DNA from: Shinella sp. WSJ-2
GTDB taxonomy: Bacteria > Pseudomonadota > Alphaproteobacteria > Rhizobiales > Rhizobiaceae
NCBI RefSeq assembly: GCF_003432075.1
Contig: NZ_QWBU01000006.1
Span: 62,001 to 126,000, forward strand
Direction: 5' to 3'
DNA length: 64,000 nucleotides
In this document: positions 34,687-44,105 of the stretch, piece after piece
Layout of the letters: every line of letters starts with the position of its first letter
Position numbering within the stretch: position 1 is the stretch's first letter
The notes under the pieces: model-generated
Database searches by the model: none
What the model saw: the letters and a program-made list of their open reading frames with translations, nothing else
What the model was told of the DNA's origin: nothing
Position numbers and translations under genes: made by a program

Positions 34687-35703
34687 ATGACCGCGCGCCT
34701 TCCGCCGCTCAATCCGCTCCGCGCCTTCGAGGCGACCGCCCGTCGCGGCGCCGTGTCGGCCGCCGCACGCGAGCTGAACGTGACGCATGGCGCCGTCAGC
34801 CATCAGATCAAGGCGCTCGAGGAATCGCTCGGCACGGCGCTTTTCGAACGCGGCGGCAAACGGCTGAAGCTCACGCCGCAGGGCGCGCTGCTCCTGCCCG
34901 CCGTCACCAATGCCTTCGGCGAGATAGCGGCTGCGACCGCCCTGATGAAACAGCCGGAAACGAGCGGCGATCTGACCATTACCTGTGTGCCGGCCCTACT
35001 CTCCTTCTGGCTCATTCCACGCCTCAACACCTTCACCGACCAGTTTCCTGGTGTGCGCGTGACGCTGATCGCGTCGAACGATCCGGAGAACCTGCGTTCG
35101 CTCGATACGGATGTCAGCGTGCTCTATGGCGATGGAAACTGGCCGGATTATTGGACGCGGCTCTGGTCGCGGCTGGAACTCTTTCCGGTCGCCAGTCCCA
35201 CCTTGCTGAACAGCCGGCCCCTGCGGTCGCTGCGCGATCTTTCCGACCATACGATCTTTCATGGTGACGACGGTCGCGAATGGAGCACCTGGCTTTCGGC
35301 GGCAGACGCGACCGATATCGTGCGCGGTCGGCAGCATTTCATGAGCGATGCCCGCCTTTCCACCGAGGCCGCCCTGCATGGCCAGGGCATTGCCCTTGGT
35401 GATACGATCACCGCCGGCCATCTGATCGCGCGCGGCGAACTGGTCGTGCCGTTCGATCTCACCGTGCCGGCCGCCGATGCCTTCTATGTCGCCTGCCGAC
35501 CATCCGTGCGGCAAGCGCCGATCGTAAAGGTTTTCATCGACTGGCTGTTTGCATCGCTCGAAGAAAGCCTCCCCGAGCCGCAGACCTCCGCACGCATGTT
35601 GTTGCGCGGTCGCGGTACGCGCGCTGCCGAACCCTTTCGCCCAATCCCGGCACCGGTCAAACGCCGGACCGCGTCCACCCCCCAGCGCAAGACCCGCGCC
35701 TGA
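34687..35703 (+). CDS. LysR-family regulator, GcvA-like
   Basis: A 338-residue LysR regulator. The winged helix-turn-helix is LNPLRAFEATARRGAVSAAARELNVTHGAVSHQIKALE in effect (residues about 8-46), with GcvA-type FERGGKRLKLTPQG following. The effector domain spans about 95-295. The tail after residue 300 is a disordered Arg/Pro-rich extension. It is divergent from the ureohydrolase operon across 186 bp and 17 bp before the aminotransferase gene, so it may control both. Confidence 0.85.
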   Translation: MTARLPPLNPLRAFEATARRGAVSAAARELNVTHGAVSHQIKALEESLGTALFERGGKRLKLTPQGALLLPAVTNAFGEIAAATALMKQPETSGDLTITCVPALLSFWLIPRLNTFTDQFPGVRVTLIASNDPENLRSLDTDVSVLYGDGNWPDYWTRLWSRLELFPVASPTLLNSRPLRSLRDLSDHTIFHGDDGREWSTWLSAADATDIVRGRQHFMSDARLSTEAALHGQGIALGDTITAGHLIARGELVVPFDLTVPAADAFYVACRPSVRQAPIVKVFIDWLFASLEESLPEPQTSARMLLRGRGTRAAEPFRPIPAPVKRRTASTPQRKTRA

Positions 35704-35720
35704 TATTCACGGAACTGACT

Positions 35721-36893
35721 ATGCCCCGCTTCAATCCGCTCGTCGAAACCCTCGCCGCCCCGCCTATCCCTCATGTCTTCGCCTGGGGCGATGCCTATGA
35801 CGGCCGTAACGGTCCGATGATCGATTTGTCGCAGGCCGTGCCCGGTTATCCGCCGCATCCCGACATGCTGCGCCTGCTCGGCGAATATGCCGCCTCGCGC
35901 GCTTACACCGGCTACGGTCCGATCGAGGGCGAGGAGAGCCTGCGCAAGGCCTATGCGGCGCACCTTTCCGAAGCGTATGCTTTGCCGCTTGCTGCCGGCA
36001 ATGTCCATGTCACGGCTGGCTGCAACCAAGCCTTCATTTGCGCCGCCATGGCCATTGCAGGCGCGGGCGATGCCGTGTTGATGACGGATCCTTACTACTT
36101 CAACCAGGAAACCACGCTTGCGATGCTCGGCGTCAAGACGCGCTTTGCCGGCTGCGATTCCGCAAACGGTTTCCTGCCCGATGTCGTGACGATTGCCGCG
36201 GCGATTACGCCGGATGTGCGGGCGCTAGCCCTTGTTTCGCCGAACAACCCGACCGGCGCTGTTTATCCGCCGGCTTTGCTCGCCGAAATCTATGATCTCT
36301 GCGTTGCGTGCGGCATCTGGCTGATCCTCGACGAGACCTATCGTGATTTCCTGCCGGTCGGTGCCGGTCGTCCGCATGATTTGTTCGGCCGCGCCGGCTG
36401 GGAGAACACGCTGATCAGCCTCTACAGCTTCTCGAAATCCTTCTGCATTCCCGGTCATCGCCTCGGCGCCATCACCGCCGGTGCCGACGTGGTTGAGCAG
36501 GTGGCGAAGATCATGGACAATCTGCAGATCTGCCCGCCGCGGTCCGCGCAGGCGGCGGTTGCTACCGCACTGCCGTTACTGGCCGACTGGCGCGAGGGTA
36601 ACCGGCTGGAGATCGCCCGCCGCGTCGAGGCGTTGTTGTCGACCATGGCCGGCGCTCCAGCCTGGAAGGTGGGGGCAGTCGGCGCCTATTTCGCTTTCAT
36701 CGGCCATCCCTTCGCGGGTGTTCCGTCCGCCCGCGTCGCGGAAAAGCTTGCCAAGGAGGCCGGGATTCTCTGTCTGCCTGGAAGCTATTTCGGCGCCGGC
36801 CAGGAAGGGTATCTGCGCTTCGCCTTCGCCAATGCCGATAGCCAGACGATCGCCTTGCTGAGGGACCGCCTAAATCGATTCGCAATCGACTGA
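35721..36893 (+). CDS. PLP-dependent aminotransferase, class I/II
   Basis: A 390-residue fold-type I aminotransferase. The PLP lysine is in SFSKSFCIPGHRLG, and SPNNPTG and LDETYRDF supply the cofactor-contacting Asn and Asp/Tyr. The length and motifs match aspartate-type aminotransferases, with no safe substrate call. It follows the LysR gene by 17 bp and probably forms an operon with it, near genes for guanidino and GABA metabolism. It may act on an amine or amino acid from that pathway. A hairpin with T-rich tail follows. Confidence 0.8.
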   Translation: MPRFNPLVETLAAPPIPHVFAWGDAYDGRNGPMIDLSQAVPGYPPHPDMLRLLGEYAASRAYTGYGPIEGEESLRKAYAAHLSEAYALPLAAGNVHVTAGCNQAFICAAMAIAGAGDAVLMTDPYYFNQETTLAMLGVKTRFAGCDSANGFLPDVVTIAAAITPDVRALALVSPNNPTGAVYPPALLAEIYDLCVACGIWLILDETYRDFLPVGAGRPHDLFGRAGWENTLISLYSFSKSFCIPGHRLGAITAGADVVEQVAKIMDNLQICPPRSAQAAVATALPLLADWREGNRLEIARRVEALLSTMAGAPAWKVGAVGAYFAFIGHPFAGVPSARVAEKLAKEAGILCLPGSYFGAGQEGYLRFAFANADSQTIALLRDRLNRFAID

Positions 36894-36924
36894 ACATAAA
36901 AATTCGCCGCCGGTTGAGGTACTG

Positions 36925-36947
36925 CGCCCTGAAATAAACTCAGGGCG
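36925..36947 (+). terminator. Probable terminator after the aminotransferase gene
   Basis: CGCCCTGA (36925-36932) pairs with TCAGGGCG (36940-36947) around a seven-base AT-rich loop, followed by TATTATT. It lies 32 bp past the aminotransferase stop. Confidence 0.55.
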
Positions 36948-36997
36948 TATTATTGAGCGTGAAAAAGCGCAAAATCATTCCTCGCCTCTTGATTGCG

Positions 36998-37014
36998 TGT
37001 AGAAAATTTCTACA
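36998..37014. promoter_or_regulatory. Palindromic site upstream of MarR gene
   Basis: TGTAGAAA and TTTCTACA flank one central A, a perfect 17-bp palindrome. Further TGATTG and CAATCA hexamers lie on either side (36990-36995 and 37013-37018). MarR proteins bind palindromes of about this length, and the regulator gene starts 100 bp downstream. Confidence 0.5.
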
Positions 37015-37114
37015 ATCACGCATGCCGCGTCTTGCGCCATTCTTGCTGACACCTATGGTCGTGCTCAGGCCGCACGCCGGAATTCCTCCGGCACCGGGGA
37101 AAGGTGGCCAACGC

Positions 37115-37582
37115 ATGGAAAAGATAAGCGAAACTTATGATACTTGTCCATCGGAGGCGCTTAATGTCTCCGCGATCTCTCAAAGCGTGGCGCATCAGCT
37201 CCGCCGGGCCCACGGTCAGTTCATACAGCGCTTCCTGCACTATTTCTCCGTGGTGAACCTGCGTCCCACGGAATACAGCGTACTGGCGATGATCGCCGAA
37301 AATCCTGGTCGGAAACAATCTGAAATCGCTGCTGTTCTTGGTATCCAGCGGGCGAACTTCGTGTCGCTGATGAACGATCTCGAGGAACGCTGTCTGACGG
37401 AACGGCGGAATGTGCCCAATGACCGCCGTTCCCACGCGCTATATCTGACCCCATCAGGGGAAAGCCTGCTGAACGAAGCGCGGCGGGCCGAGGCCGATTT
37501 CGAGGCGGACTGCCTGGAGCGATTGGGTGGAATGCGGGCCCGCGACCAATTCCTGGCGCTGCTTGCTCGTCTTTTCGGCTGA
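37115..37582 (+). CDS. MarR-family regulator
   Basis: A 155-residue winged-helix regulator. The DNA-binding part shows RPTEYSVLAMIAENPGRKQSEIAAVLGIQRANFVSLMNDLEERCLTERR in effect, with the wing NDRRSHALYLTPSGE. ATG 37115 begins the homology; an earlier in-frame start would add 54 unconserved residues across the palindrome. The gene lies between the aminotransferase and copper genes. Its target is unknown; the 17-bp palindrome upstream suggests autoregulation. Confidence 0.8.
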   Translation: MEKISETYDTCPSEALNVSAISQSVAHQLRRAHGQFIQRFLHYFSVVNLRPTEYSVLAMIAENPGRKQSEIAAVLGIQRANFVSLMNDLEERCLTERRNVPNDRRSHALYLTPSGESLLNEARRAEADFEADCLERLGGMRARDQFLALLARLFG

Positions 37583-37602
37583 ACGCATTGTCTGGGCAGG
37601 GC

Positions 37603-37633
37603 TTGACCTTGCCATGGGGGAAGGCTTCAGCAT
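37603..37633 (+). promoter_or_regulatory. HmrR/CueR-type promoter for the copZ-like gene
   Basis: The -35 box TTGACC (37603-37608) overlaps a dyad ACCTTGCC..GGGGAAGGC, and a weak -10 (CAGCAT, 37628) lies 19 bp downstream. A long 19-bp spacer with the dyad inside it is the hallmark of MerR-family copper promoters. The same arrangement recurs before copA. Confidence 0.65.
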
Positions 37634-37658
37634 GCCGGGGCAAATCAGGAGACTGCCC

Positions 37659-37859
37659 ATGAGCGACACCCTTTCTTTCATCGTTTCCGACATGACCTGC
37701 GGCCACTGCGCCAAGACCATCACAAACGCCGTGCTCGCTGTCTATCCGGCTGCGAAGGTCGATATCGACCTCTCGACGAAGCGCGTTGCGATCGCAAATG
37801 CCGGCGACCGCCGCGCCATCATCTCTGTTATCGAGGCCGAGGGCTATTCGCCAGTCTAA
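37659..37859 (+). CDS. copZ: Copper chaperone, CopZ-like HMA domain
   Basis: A 66-residue single HMA domain with the metal motif DMTCGHC (Cys pair near residues 13 and 16). It would carry Cu(I) in the cytoplasm and hand it to the P-type ATPase encoded next. ATG 37659 is chosen because AGGAG lies about eight bases upstream and the fold starts there. It has its own HmrR-type promoter. Length matches bacterial CopZ. Confidence 0.8.
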   Translation: MSDTLSFIVSDMTCGHCAKTITNAVLAVYPAAKVDIDLSTKRVAIANAGDRRAIISVIEAEGYSPV

Positions 37860-37882
37860 GCCAACTGAACGGCAAAAGGTGC

Positions 37883-37913
37883 TTGACCTTGACATGATGG
37901 GAAGGTGCACGAT
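37883..37913 (+). promoter_or_regulatory. HmrR/CueR-type promoter for the copper ATPase gene
   Basis: TTGACC (37883-37888), dyad ACCTTGACATGATGGGAAGG, 19-bp spacer and weak -10 CACGAT (37908-37913). Layout and spacing equal the promoter at 37603, so both should answer to the regulator encoded at 40470. Confidence 0.7.
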
Positions 37914-37983
37914 CTATCCAGAATGAAGCCGTCTTCTACGCTCCATGCCGGATCGAAGGAGAGCTTCCCGATGAAGGTGCATC

Positions 37984-40473
37984 ATGCTTACCCTGGTACC
38001 GTCAGCAGAGCAGCAAACAATCAAGCTTTTCGTCTCCGACATGACCTGTGCGTCCTGTGTGCGCCGGGTCGAAAAAGCCATCGAGAAGGTGCCGGGCGTC
38101 TCCCGCGCTGCCGTCAATCTGGCGACGGAGAAGGCCGACGTGACCTTTGCCGGCACCGCCGACGCTGCCGCCGTTGCAGCGGCGGTGCGAAAGGCCGGTT
38201 ACGGCGTCGCCGAGGACGTGCTCGAATTTCCCGTAGAGGGCATGACCTGCGCCTCCTGCATCAATCGGGTGGAGAAAGCGCTGAAGGCTATTCCGGGCGT
38301 TATAGACGCGACCGCAAACCTTGCGCAGGAGCGCGCCAGGGTGCGTTTCTTCAAGGGGGCAGTCTCTTTCGAGGACATCGCCGCTGCCATCGAGCGGACC
38401 GGCTATAAGGCTATTTCCGGTGCGACCGCCATACTAGCCGAAGAAGACCGCAGGGCGGCCGACGCCGGAATCCTGCGGCGCGATCTCGTGATTGCCGCGC
38501 TCCTGACGGCGCCGCTTTTCGTTATGGAGATGGGCGCGCATGCCTTCCCCGCCTTCGGCCATTTCATCCATGAAACCTTGGGCATGCAGACGAGCCGCGT
38601 CATTCAATTCGTTCTGGCGACACTGGTGCTGGCCGGGCCGGGCCAGCGCTTTTTCCGCAAGGGTGTTCCCAGCCTGCTACGCCTTGCACCGGATATGAAT
38701 TCGCTCGTCGTGATCGGAACGCTCGCCGCCTGGAGCTTTTCCACCGTCGCCACATTCACGCCGGCCCTGCTGCCGGGTGGCGCGGCGAATGTCTATTTCG
38801 AGGCAGCGTCCGTCATCGTCACGCTGATTCTTGCTGGCCGCTATCTGGAAGCGCGCGCCAAAGGTCGCACCGGCGAGGCAATCCGCCATCTGGCCGGGCT
38901 CCGGGCCAAATCCGCCCGTGTGCTGCGGGATGGCAAGGCTGAGGACGTGCCGCTGGAAAGCGTTGTGCCCGGCGACATCGTTCTCGTGCGGCCCGGTGAG
39001 AGGGTGCCCGTCGACGGCGAGGTGACGGAGGGTAGTTCCTATATCGACGAATCCATGATCTCGGGCGAACCGATGCCTGTTGCACGCAAACCGGGCGATA
39101 GCGTTACCGGCGGCACCGTCAACACGACGGGTTCCCTCACCTTCCGCGCCACCCGCGTCGGCGCCGATACAGTCCTCTCGCAGATCATTCGCATGGTCGA
39201 GGATGCGCAGGCGGCGAAATTGCCGATCCAGGCGCTGGTCGATCGCGTCACACAATGGTTCGTGCCCGCTGTCATGGCCGTCGCGCTCCTGACCTTTGGC
39301 ATTTGGGTGACTTTGGGGCCGAGCCCGGCTCTGGCCCATGCATTGGTCAATGCGGTGGCCGTGCTCATTATCGCCTGCCCCTGCGCAATGGGGCTGGCGA
39401 CGCCGACCTCGATCATTACCGGCACCGGCCGCGCCGCCGAACTCGGCGTGCTCTTCCGCCAGGGCACGGCGCTGCAGACACTCGAGGCAACCGACATCGT
39501 CGCTGTCGACAAGACCGGCACGCTGACGCTTGGCCATCCGACTCTGACAGAGATTATTCCGGCGGAAGGTTTTTCGCGCGGCGAGGTCCTGGCCCTGGTG
39601 GCTGCGGCGGAAGTCCACTCCGAGCATCCGATTGCCGTCGCCATCCACGAAGCCGCGGTTAGGGAGGGTGCGGAGCTTCCCGCTGCCGGCGGTTTCGCGG
39701 CGATTTCCGGCCAGGGCATCTCCGCCATCGTAGAGGGCCGAAAGGTGCAAGCCGGCTCCGTGGGCTTCCTGGACTCCCTCGGCCTTGATCCCTCTGTCTT
39801 CGCCGCTGATGCCGACCGGCTGGCCGCCCAGGGCGCCTCGCCGCTTTATGCCGCCATCGATGGCAGGCTCGCGGCTCTCTTTGCCGTCACCGATCCGGTC
39901 AAGCCGACGACGAAGGAGGCCGTCGCAGCGCTTAAGGCGCTCGGCATCGAGGTCGCGATGATCACGGGCGACAACCGCCGCACTGCCGAGGCCGTGGCTG
40001 CAAAGCTGGGGATCAGCAAGGTCATGGCGGAAGTCCTGCCCGACGGCAAGGTCGCTGCCGTGAAGGCGCTTTCGGTCGATGGGGCGAAGAAGGTCGCCTT
40101 CGTCGGAGACGGTATCAATGATGCACCGGCGCTGGCAGCTGCCAATACGGGGATCGCCATCGGCACGGGCACGGATGTCGCCTTCGAAAGCGCCGATATC
40201 GTACTTATGTCCGGCGACATGCGCGGTGTCGCCATTGGTATTGCCCTGTCGCGGGCGACCATGCGCAACATTCGCCAAAACCTGTTCTGGGCCTTCGGTT
40301 ACAATGTCGCATTGATCCCGGTCGCGGCGGGCTTTCTCTATCCGGCCTTCGGCATGCAGTTGTCGCCGGCACTGGCGGCAGGTGCCATGGCGCTGTCGAG
40401 CGTCTTTGTTGTTTCGAATGCACTGCGCCTCAAGCGCTTCCGGCTGCCGTTCCACAAGGGAGACCTGGCATGA
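37984..40473 (+). CDS. copA: Copper-exporting P1B-type ATPase (CopA/ActP)
   Basis: An 829-residue inner-membrane Cu(I) efflux pump. Two N-terminal HMA domains carry MTCASC motifs (near residues 20-25 and 86-91). The membrane metal site is [12 protein letters not shown], the phosphorylation site DKTGTLT, the conserved SEHPIAVAI histidine-proline pair and the hinge [10 protein letters not shown]. In rhizobia this gene is called actP. It overlaps the regulator gene by four bases and has its own HmrR-type promoter. All catalytic motifs are intact. Confidence 0.92.
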   Translation: MLTLVPSAEQQTIKLFVSDMTCASCVRRVEKAIEKVPGVSRAAVNLATEKADVTFAGTADAAAVAAAVRKAGYGVAEDVLEFPVEGMTCASCINRVEKALKAIPGVIDATANLAQERARVRFFKGAVSFEDIAAAIERTGYKAISGATAILAEEDRRAADAGILRRDLVIAALLTAPLFVMEMGAHAFPAFGHFIHETLGMQTSRVIQFVLATLVLAGPGQRFFRKGVPSLLRLAPDMNSLVVIGTLAAWSFSTVATFTPALLPGGAANVYFEAASVIVTLILAGRYLEARAKGRTGEAIRHLAGLRAKSARVLRDGKAEDVPLESVVPGDIVLVRPGERVPVDGEVTEGSSYIDESMISGEPMPVARKPGDSVTGGTVNTTGSLTFRATRVGADTVLSQIIRMVEDAQAAKLPIQALVDRVTQWFVPAVMAVALLTFGIWVTLGPSPALAHALVNAVAVLIIACPCAMGLATPTSIITGTGRAAELGVLFRQGTALQTLEATDIVAVDKTGTLTLGHPTLTEIIPAEGFSRGEVLALVAAAEVHSEHPIAVAIHEAAVREGAELPAAGGFAAISGQGISAIVEGRKVQAGSVGFLDSLGLDPSVFAADADRLAAQGASPLYAAIDGRLAALFAVTDPVKPTTKEAVAALKALGIEVAMITGDNRRTAEAVAAKLGISKVMAEVLPDGKVAAVKALSVDGAKKVAFVGDGINDAPALAAANTGIAIGTGTDVAFESADIVLMSGDMRGVAIGIALSRATMRNIRQNLFWAFGYNVALIPVAAGFLYPAFGMQLSPALAAGAMALSSVFVVSNALRLKRFRLPFHKGDLA

Positions 40474-40880
40474 ATATTGGCGAAGCGGCAGAGACGACGG
40501 GCGTGACGCCCAAGATGATCCGGCACTACGAGCAGATCGGCCTCATTCGAGCAGCCGGCCGCACCGGCTCCGGCTACCGGATCTATGGTCCGAAGGACCT
40601 CTCCACCTTGTCTTTCATCCGCCGGTCGCGCGATCTCGGATTTTCCATTGCGCAGATCCGCGACCTGCTGGCCCTCTGGCAGGATCGCGCCCGCGCCTCC
40701 GGTGACGTCAAGCGCATCGCCAGCGCCCATATCGATGAAATGAAGGGGAAGATGCGCCTGCTGCAGGAGATGGTGCATACGCTTGAGCACCTCTCCGCCC
40801 ACTGCCACGGCGACGACCGGCCGGACTGTCCGATCCTGGAGCGGCTTTCGACGGGCAGGACGGAGGATGGCTGCTGCTAA
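40470..40880 (+). CDS. hmrR: Copper-responsive MerR-family regulator (HmrR/CueR)
   Basis: A 136-residue MerR regulator: helix-turn-helix [26 protein letters not shown], dimerisation helix, and the Cu(I) loop C-x7-C (CHGDDRPDC) near residue 112. CueR and HmrR bind Cu(I) with these two cysteines and twist long-spacer promoters to activate copZ and copA. It overlaps copA by ATGA. A further Cys pair ends the protein. Both upstream 19-bp-spacer promoters fit as its targets. Confidence 0.88.
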   Translation: MNIGEAAETTGVTPKMIRHYEQIGLIRAAGRTGSGYRIYGPKDLSTLSFIRRSRDLGFSIAQIRDLLALWQDRARASGDVKRIASAHIDEMKGKMRLLQEMVHTLEHLSAHCHGDDRPDCPILERLSTGRTEDGCC

Positions 40881-40881
40881 A

Positions 40882-41274
40882 TCAGACGGCGGCCGAAAGG
40901 TGCTCGTGGACAGCAAGCCAGCGGCCGGCGGCGTTGCGCGTGAAGACGATCGTTTCCCGCTCGTTGTTCGTCACGGTTTCACCGCCGATGGAGACCTCGG
41001 TTTTGACCGCATGGGTGAAGATGGCGACTTCGCCGACGAGCTGGACCTTGCGGTTCGTCGAGCGGCAGGCCAGCACACGAAAACCGTCCCGTTCCTCCCA
41101 GAGCGCCCATTCCGCTTGATAGGCCGCGCGGCCTTCGAGCGTGCGGTCGAGATTGTAGAAAAGGAAGGTCGCCTCCGGCGCGAAAGCGTCGAAATAGGCG
41201 TCGCGGTCATGCCGGGAGAAGGCACCGACAAGCGCATCGGCGGCGGCGAGGACGGTGGATTCCTGTTCGATCAT
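40882..41274 (-). CDS. NTF2-like / SnoaL-fold protein
   Basis: A 130-residue protein with the NTF2-like cone fold pattern (AADALVGAFSRHDRDAYFDAFAPEATFLFYN, WLAVHEHLS at the end). Members act as small enzymes, ligand binders or domains of unknown role. It follows the TetR gene by six bases in one operon. AtzH-like and DUF4440 relatives often accompany amide hydrolases, so a link with the divergent importer-hydrolase operon is possible but unproven. Confidence 0.7.
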   Translation of the reverse strand: MIEQESTVLAAADALVGAFSRHDRDAYFDAFAPEATFLFYNLDRTLEGRAAYQAEWALWEERDGFRVLACRSTNRKVQLVGEVAIFTHAVKTEVSIGGETVTNNERETIVFTRNAAGRWLAVHEHLSAAV

Positions 41275-41280
41275 GAGGTC

Positions 41281-41907
41281 TCAGACGATCTTGATGGTGC
41301 TGATGAGGGCGGCGAGCGGTTCGTGCTGCGCGTTGACGCGGGCCTTCAGGTCTTCGATCGGCATGGCCTCGACCTTGCAGAACTCCATGAACATCAAGTT
41401 GAGGTTGTTAAAGAATACCTCGCCGATGGCCTGCGCATCGATGCTGGCATTGACGACGCCGCGAACCTGCAGCGTGCGCACCAGTTGCACGACCTGGGCG
41501 CAGAGCTGACCGTCGAGCTCGGTGTAACGGCGGGACAATGGCGTTTCCGGCTGCTGGATGGAGATCGCCATCGCCGTGCGCCACATCTCCTTGGAAAGAT
41601 AGAACAGCGAGTGGTCGTAATATTGCTCGATCAGCGTGCGCAAAGCCTCGGCAACGTTGAGCGGCGGATTGGCGACGATGCGTGCACCCGCTTCCAGCAC
41701 TTCCGTCACTTCCATGGCGACGGTCGCAACAAGGATGTCACCCTTGTTCTGGTAATAGTTGTAGAGCGTGCCCACGGAGACTTCCGCCATCTCGGCGATG
41801 TCCTCGATGCGAGCACTGTCATAACCCTGCTCGCGGAACAGCGTCGTCGCGGATTCGAGAATTCGGCGGGTCTTGTCCGCCTTCTGTTTTGCGCGCAATC
41901 CGGCCAT
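41281..41907 (-). CDS. TetR-family regulator
   Basis: A 208-residue regulator with a TetR helix-turn-helix (RRILESATTLFREQGYDSAR, then VSVGTLYNYYQNKGD, residues about 14-60) and a C-terminal helical ligand domain. The start at 41907 follows GGAGGTTCTG. It is divergent from the importer operon at 42038, and a TGAAC-TC-GTTCA palindrome lies between. It probably represses that operon and itself. Confidence 0.85.
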   Translation of the reverse strand: MAGLRAKQKADKTRRILESATTLFREQGYDSARIEDIAEMAEVSVGTLYNYYQNKGDILVATVAMEVTEVLEAGARIVANPPLNVAEALRTLIEQYYDHSLFYLSKEMWRTAMAISIQQPETPLSRRYTELDGQLCAQVVQLVRTLQVRGVVNASIDAQAIGEVFFNNLNLMFMEFCKVEAMPIEDLKARVNAQHEPLAALISTIKIV

Positions 41908-41954
41908 CAGAACCTCCGTTGGAATCTCCTCAAAAATGAGATTGACTTAAAAAA

Positions 41955-41966
41955 TGAACTCGTTCA
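41955..41966. promoter_or_regulatory. TGAAC-N2-GTTCA palindrome, candidate TetR operator
   Basis: TGAAC and GTTCA are separated by two bases in an AT-rich gap between divergent genes. A further GATTGA/TCAATC pair (41940-41945 and 41964-41969) partly overlaps it. Position and symmetry suit the TetR protein encoded next to it. Confidence 0.5.
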
Positions 41967-42037
41967 ATCTTTTTCTCAAGGCGTCGTGATGAACGCTGTT
42001 CGCCAAGGCTGAAAGCCTCAACTCAGAGGGAACGATA

Positions 42038-43114
42038 ATGACGAAAACCATTTTGGGCGGGCTCTCCCGCCGCATGCTCGTTACGACTGCCGCTGCCCTT
42101 TCGCTTGCACCTGCCGCCGCGAGTGCCCAGGATGAGCTGAACGCGCTCGTCTGGTGTGATCACACCGATCCGGCGCTGGTCGAGCCCTTCGAGAAGGCCA
42201 ACAACGTCAAGGTCAATCTCAAGGAATATGAGGGCACGGGCGCTGCGATCTCGATCATCGAGCAGTCCCGTCCCGGCGATTGGGACGTGCTGGTCATCGA
42301 CGCCGTCGACGTGCCGCGCGCCATCGACATGGATATTCTCGGCGAAATGCCGGCCGACAAGCTGCCGCTGAACGACCTCTTCCCGGAAGTCCGCATGGAT
42401 GCGACGACCACCAAGGATGGCAAGGTTTACGCGGTCACCGAGAAGTTCGGCTACAACACCATTTCCTACGACAAGACCAAGGTCGATCCGGCCGATATGG
42501 AGGATCTCTCGGTCGTCTGGTCAGACAAGTACAAGGGCCGCATCGCGCTCTATGACTATTATCTCCCGATGGTCGGCCTGACGGCCGTCGGCATCGGCAA
42601 GAAAACCGCCGATCTCAAGCAGGATGACCTGCCGGCGATCAAGGAAAAGCTGTTCGAGATGAAGAAGGTTGCTCGCCAGGTGAGCGACGTCGTCGCCTCG
42701 CAGACGGCGTTGGCAACCGGCGAAGTCGATATCGTGGTGGGCGGCGGCGAATGGTTGACGGCCGGGCTTTCGGCGGAAAAGCCAAACCTCGACTGGACGA
42801 TCCCCAAGCAGGGCGCGCTGCGCTGGGCGCAGTCGATCGGCGTCTTCAAGGACAGCGAGAAGCAGGATCTTGCGCTGAAATTCGTGCAGTACATCGTCAG
42901 CCCCGAGGGCCAGGCGCGGCTTGCGACCTCTTCCTGCTACTGGGCGATGCCGGCCAATGCCAAGGCGGGTGAGCACCTGACCGACCAGCAGAAGACGGCG
43001 TTGCGCTGGGACAAGCAGCCGGAATATCTGAAGAATTCGCAGCTTTACCCGGTCGCCGATGCCGATATGGATGCGGCGATGCAGGACATCTGGACGGAAA
43101 CGCTCCAGCAATAA
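42038..43114 (+). CDS. ABC importer binding protein, PotD/PotF-like (system 4)
   Basis: A 358-residue binding protein. The N-terminus LSRRMLVTTAAALSLAPAAASA resembles a Tat signal (SRRxL) with a cleavable end near residue 30. The mature part begins DELNALVWCDHTDPALVEPFEKANNVKVN, a polyamine-type binding fold, with QSRPGDWDVLVIDA and VDIVVGGGEW later. It opens an importer operon that also encodes an MBL hydrolase and an aldehyde dehydrogenase. The ligand is unknown. Confidence 0.83.
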   Translation: MTKTILGGLSRRMLVTTAAALSLAPAAASAQDELNALVWCDHTDPALVEPFEKANNVKVNLKEYEGTGAAISIIEQSRPGDWDVLVIDAVDVPRAIDMDILGEMPADKLPLNDLFPEVRMDATTTKDGKVYAVTEKFGYNTISYDKTKVDPADMEDLSVVWSDKYKGRIALYDYYLPMVGLTAVGIGKKTADLKQDDLPAIKEKLFEMKKVARQVSDVVASQTALATGEVDIVVGGGEWLTAGLSAEKPNLDWTIPKQGALRWAQSIGVFKDSEKQDLALKFVQYIVSPEGQARLATSSCYWAMPANAKAGEHLTDQQKTALRWDKQPEYLKNSQLYPVADADMDAAMQDIWTETLQQ

Positions 43115-43133
43115 GCAGTTGATGCGGCGGACC

Positions 43134-43155
43134 ACCCTCCCCTTTGGGGGAGGGT
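43134..43155 (+). repeat. Palindromic repeat / stem-loop after binding-protein gene (system 4)
   Basis: ACCCTCCCC (43134-43142) pairs with GGGGAGGGT (43147-43155) around a four-base loop. Palindromes of the ACCCTCCCC..GGGGAGGGT form are common intergenic repeats in rhizobial genomes. It sits between the binding-protein and permease genes, like the other three importer stem-loops. Confidence 0.6.
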
Positions 43156-43239
43156 AATACGGACACTCGTTTTCTCTGAACCCGCTGGAATTAGACCAGC
43201 GCTCGGCTAGGCTGCAGCGTCAACGGAGACTTTTTGCCC

Positions 43240-44103
43240 ATGGCTGCCACTGCCCTCGAACGCGCGGAGCGCCGCAAGGCCTGGGCCTTTGCGCTTCCGG
43301 CGCTCCTCTGGACGGGGGCCTTCTTCCTCGTGCCCTTCGCCTATATGGCGGCCATCAGCTTCTGGACGCGGCAGGGGCGCGAGATCGTCGCGACCTGGAC
43401 GCTCGACAACTACATCGCCTTCTTCGTCAAGGCGCATTTCTTCAAGGGCCTTGTCGTCTCGCTGGAGATCACGGCGACGGTGACGATCATCTCCATCCTG
43501 CTCGCCTACCCGCTCGCCTGGATCATCGCCGAGCGCGTGCCGAAGAAGTGGCAGCGTTTCGCGCTCATCATGGCAATCCTGCCCTTCTGGACCTCCTATG
43601 TGGTGCGCTCCTATTCCTGGCTCTTGGTGCTGTCCAAGGGTGGCGTGGTCAACCAGGCGCTGCTCTGGCTCGGCGTGATCGCCGAGCCGCTGGAGCTCTC
43701 GGCCAACCGCACCGGCACGGTCATCGGCTTCGTGCATTTCTTCGTCATGCTGCTGACGCTGACGATCTATGCCAATCTCATCCAGCTCTCGCCGAATTAT
43801 CGCCGCGCGGCGGCGGACCTTGGGGCGAATGCTTTCCAGACTTTCTGGTTCGTCGTTCTGCCGCTGACGCTGCCCGGCATCATGGTCGGCGCCTTCCTGA
43901 CCTTCGTGCTTTGCATCGGCGATTACATCACGCCGCAGATCCTCGGCGGTAACAACGAGCTGGTACTGCCGCAGGTCATCATGCTGCAACTCGGCCGGCG
44001 GGCGGATTTCCCGATGGCGGCCGCACTTTCGCTGGTGCTGATGGTCGTCGTTACGCTCGCTTATATCGCCTGCGCGCGCTGGCTGAAGATGGAGAGGACC
44101 TGA
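43240..44103 (+). CDS. ABC importer permease, PotB-like (system 4)
   Basis: A 287-residue permease with six predicted membrane segments, first AWAFALPALLWTGAFFLVPF, and the EAA loop YRRAAADLGANAFQTFWFVVLPLTLPG. ATG 43240 is used; TTG 43234, two codons earlier, has better spacing from GGAG and is a real alternative. It is followed after two bases by the PotC-like gene. PFWTSYVVRSYSWL is a typical PotB stretch. Confidence 0.85.
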   Translation: MAATALERAERRKAWAFALPALLWTGAFFLVPFAYMAAISFWTRQGREIVATWTLDNYIAFFVKAHFFKGLVVSLEITATVTIISILLAYPLAWIIAERVPKKWQRFALIMAILPFWTSYVVRSYSWLLVLSKGGVVNQALLWLGVIAEPLELSANRTGTVIGFVHFFVMLLTLTIYANLIQLSPNYRRAAADLGANAFQTFWFVVLPLTLPGIMVGAFLTFVLCIGDYITPQILGGNNELVLPQVIMLQLGRRADFPMAAALSLVLMVVVTLAYIACARWLKMERT

Positions 44104-44105
44104 TC

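Noticed and set aside
36953-37114. Longer MarR protein starting at 36953
   Set aside because: The extra 54 residues cover the 17-bp palindrome and show no MarR features; ATG 37115 begins the conserved part.
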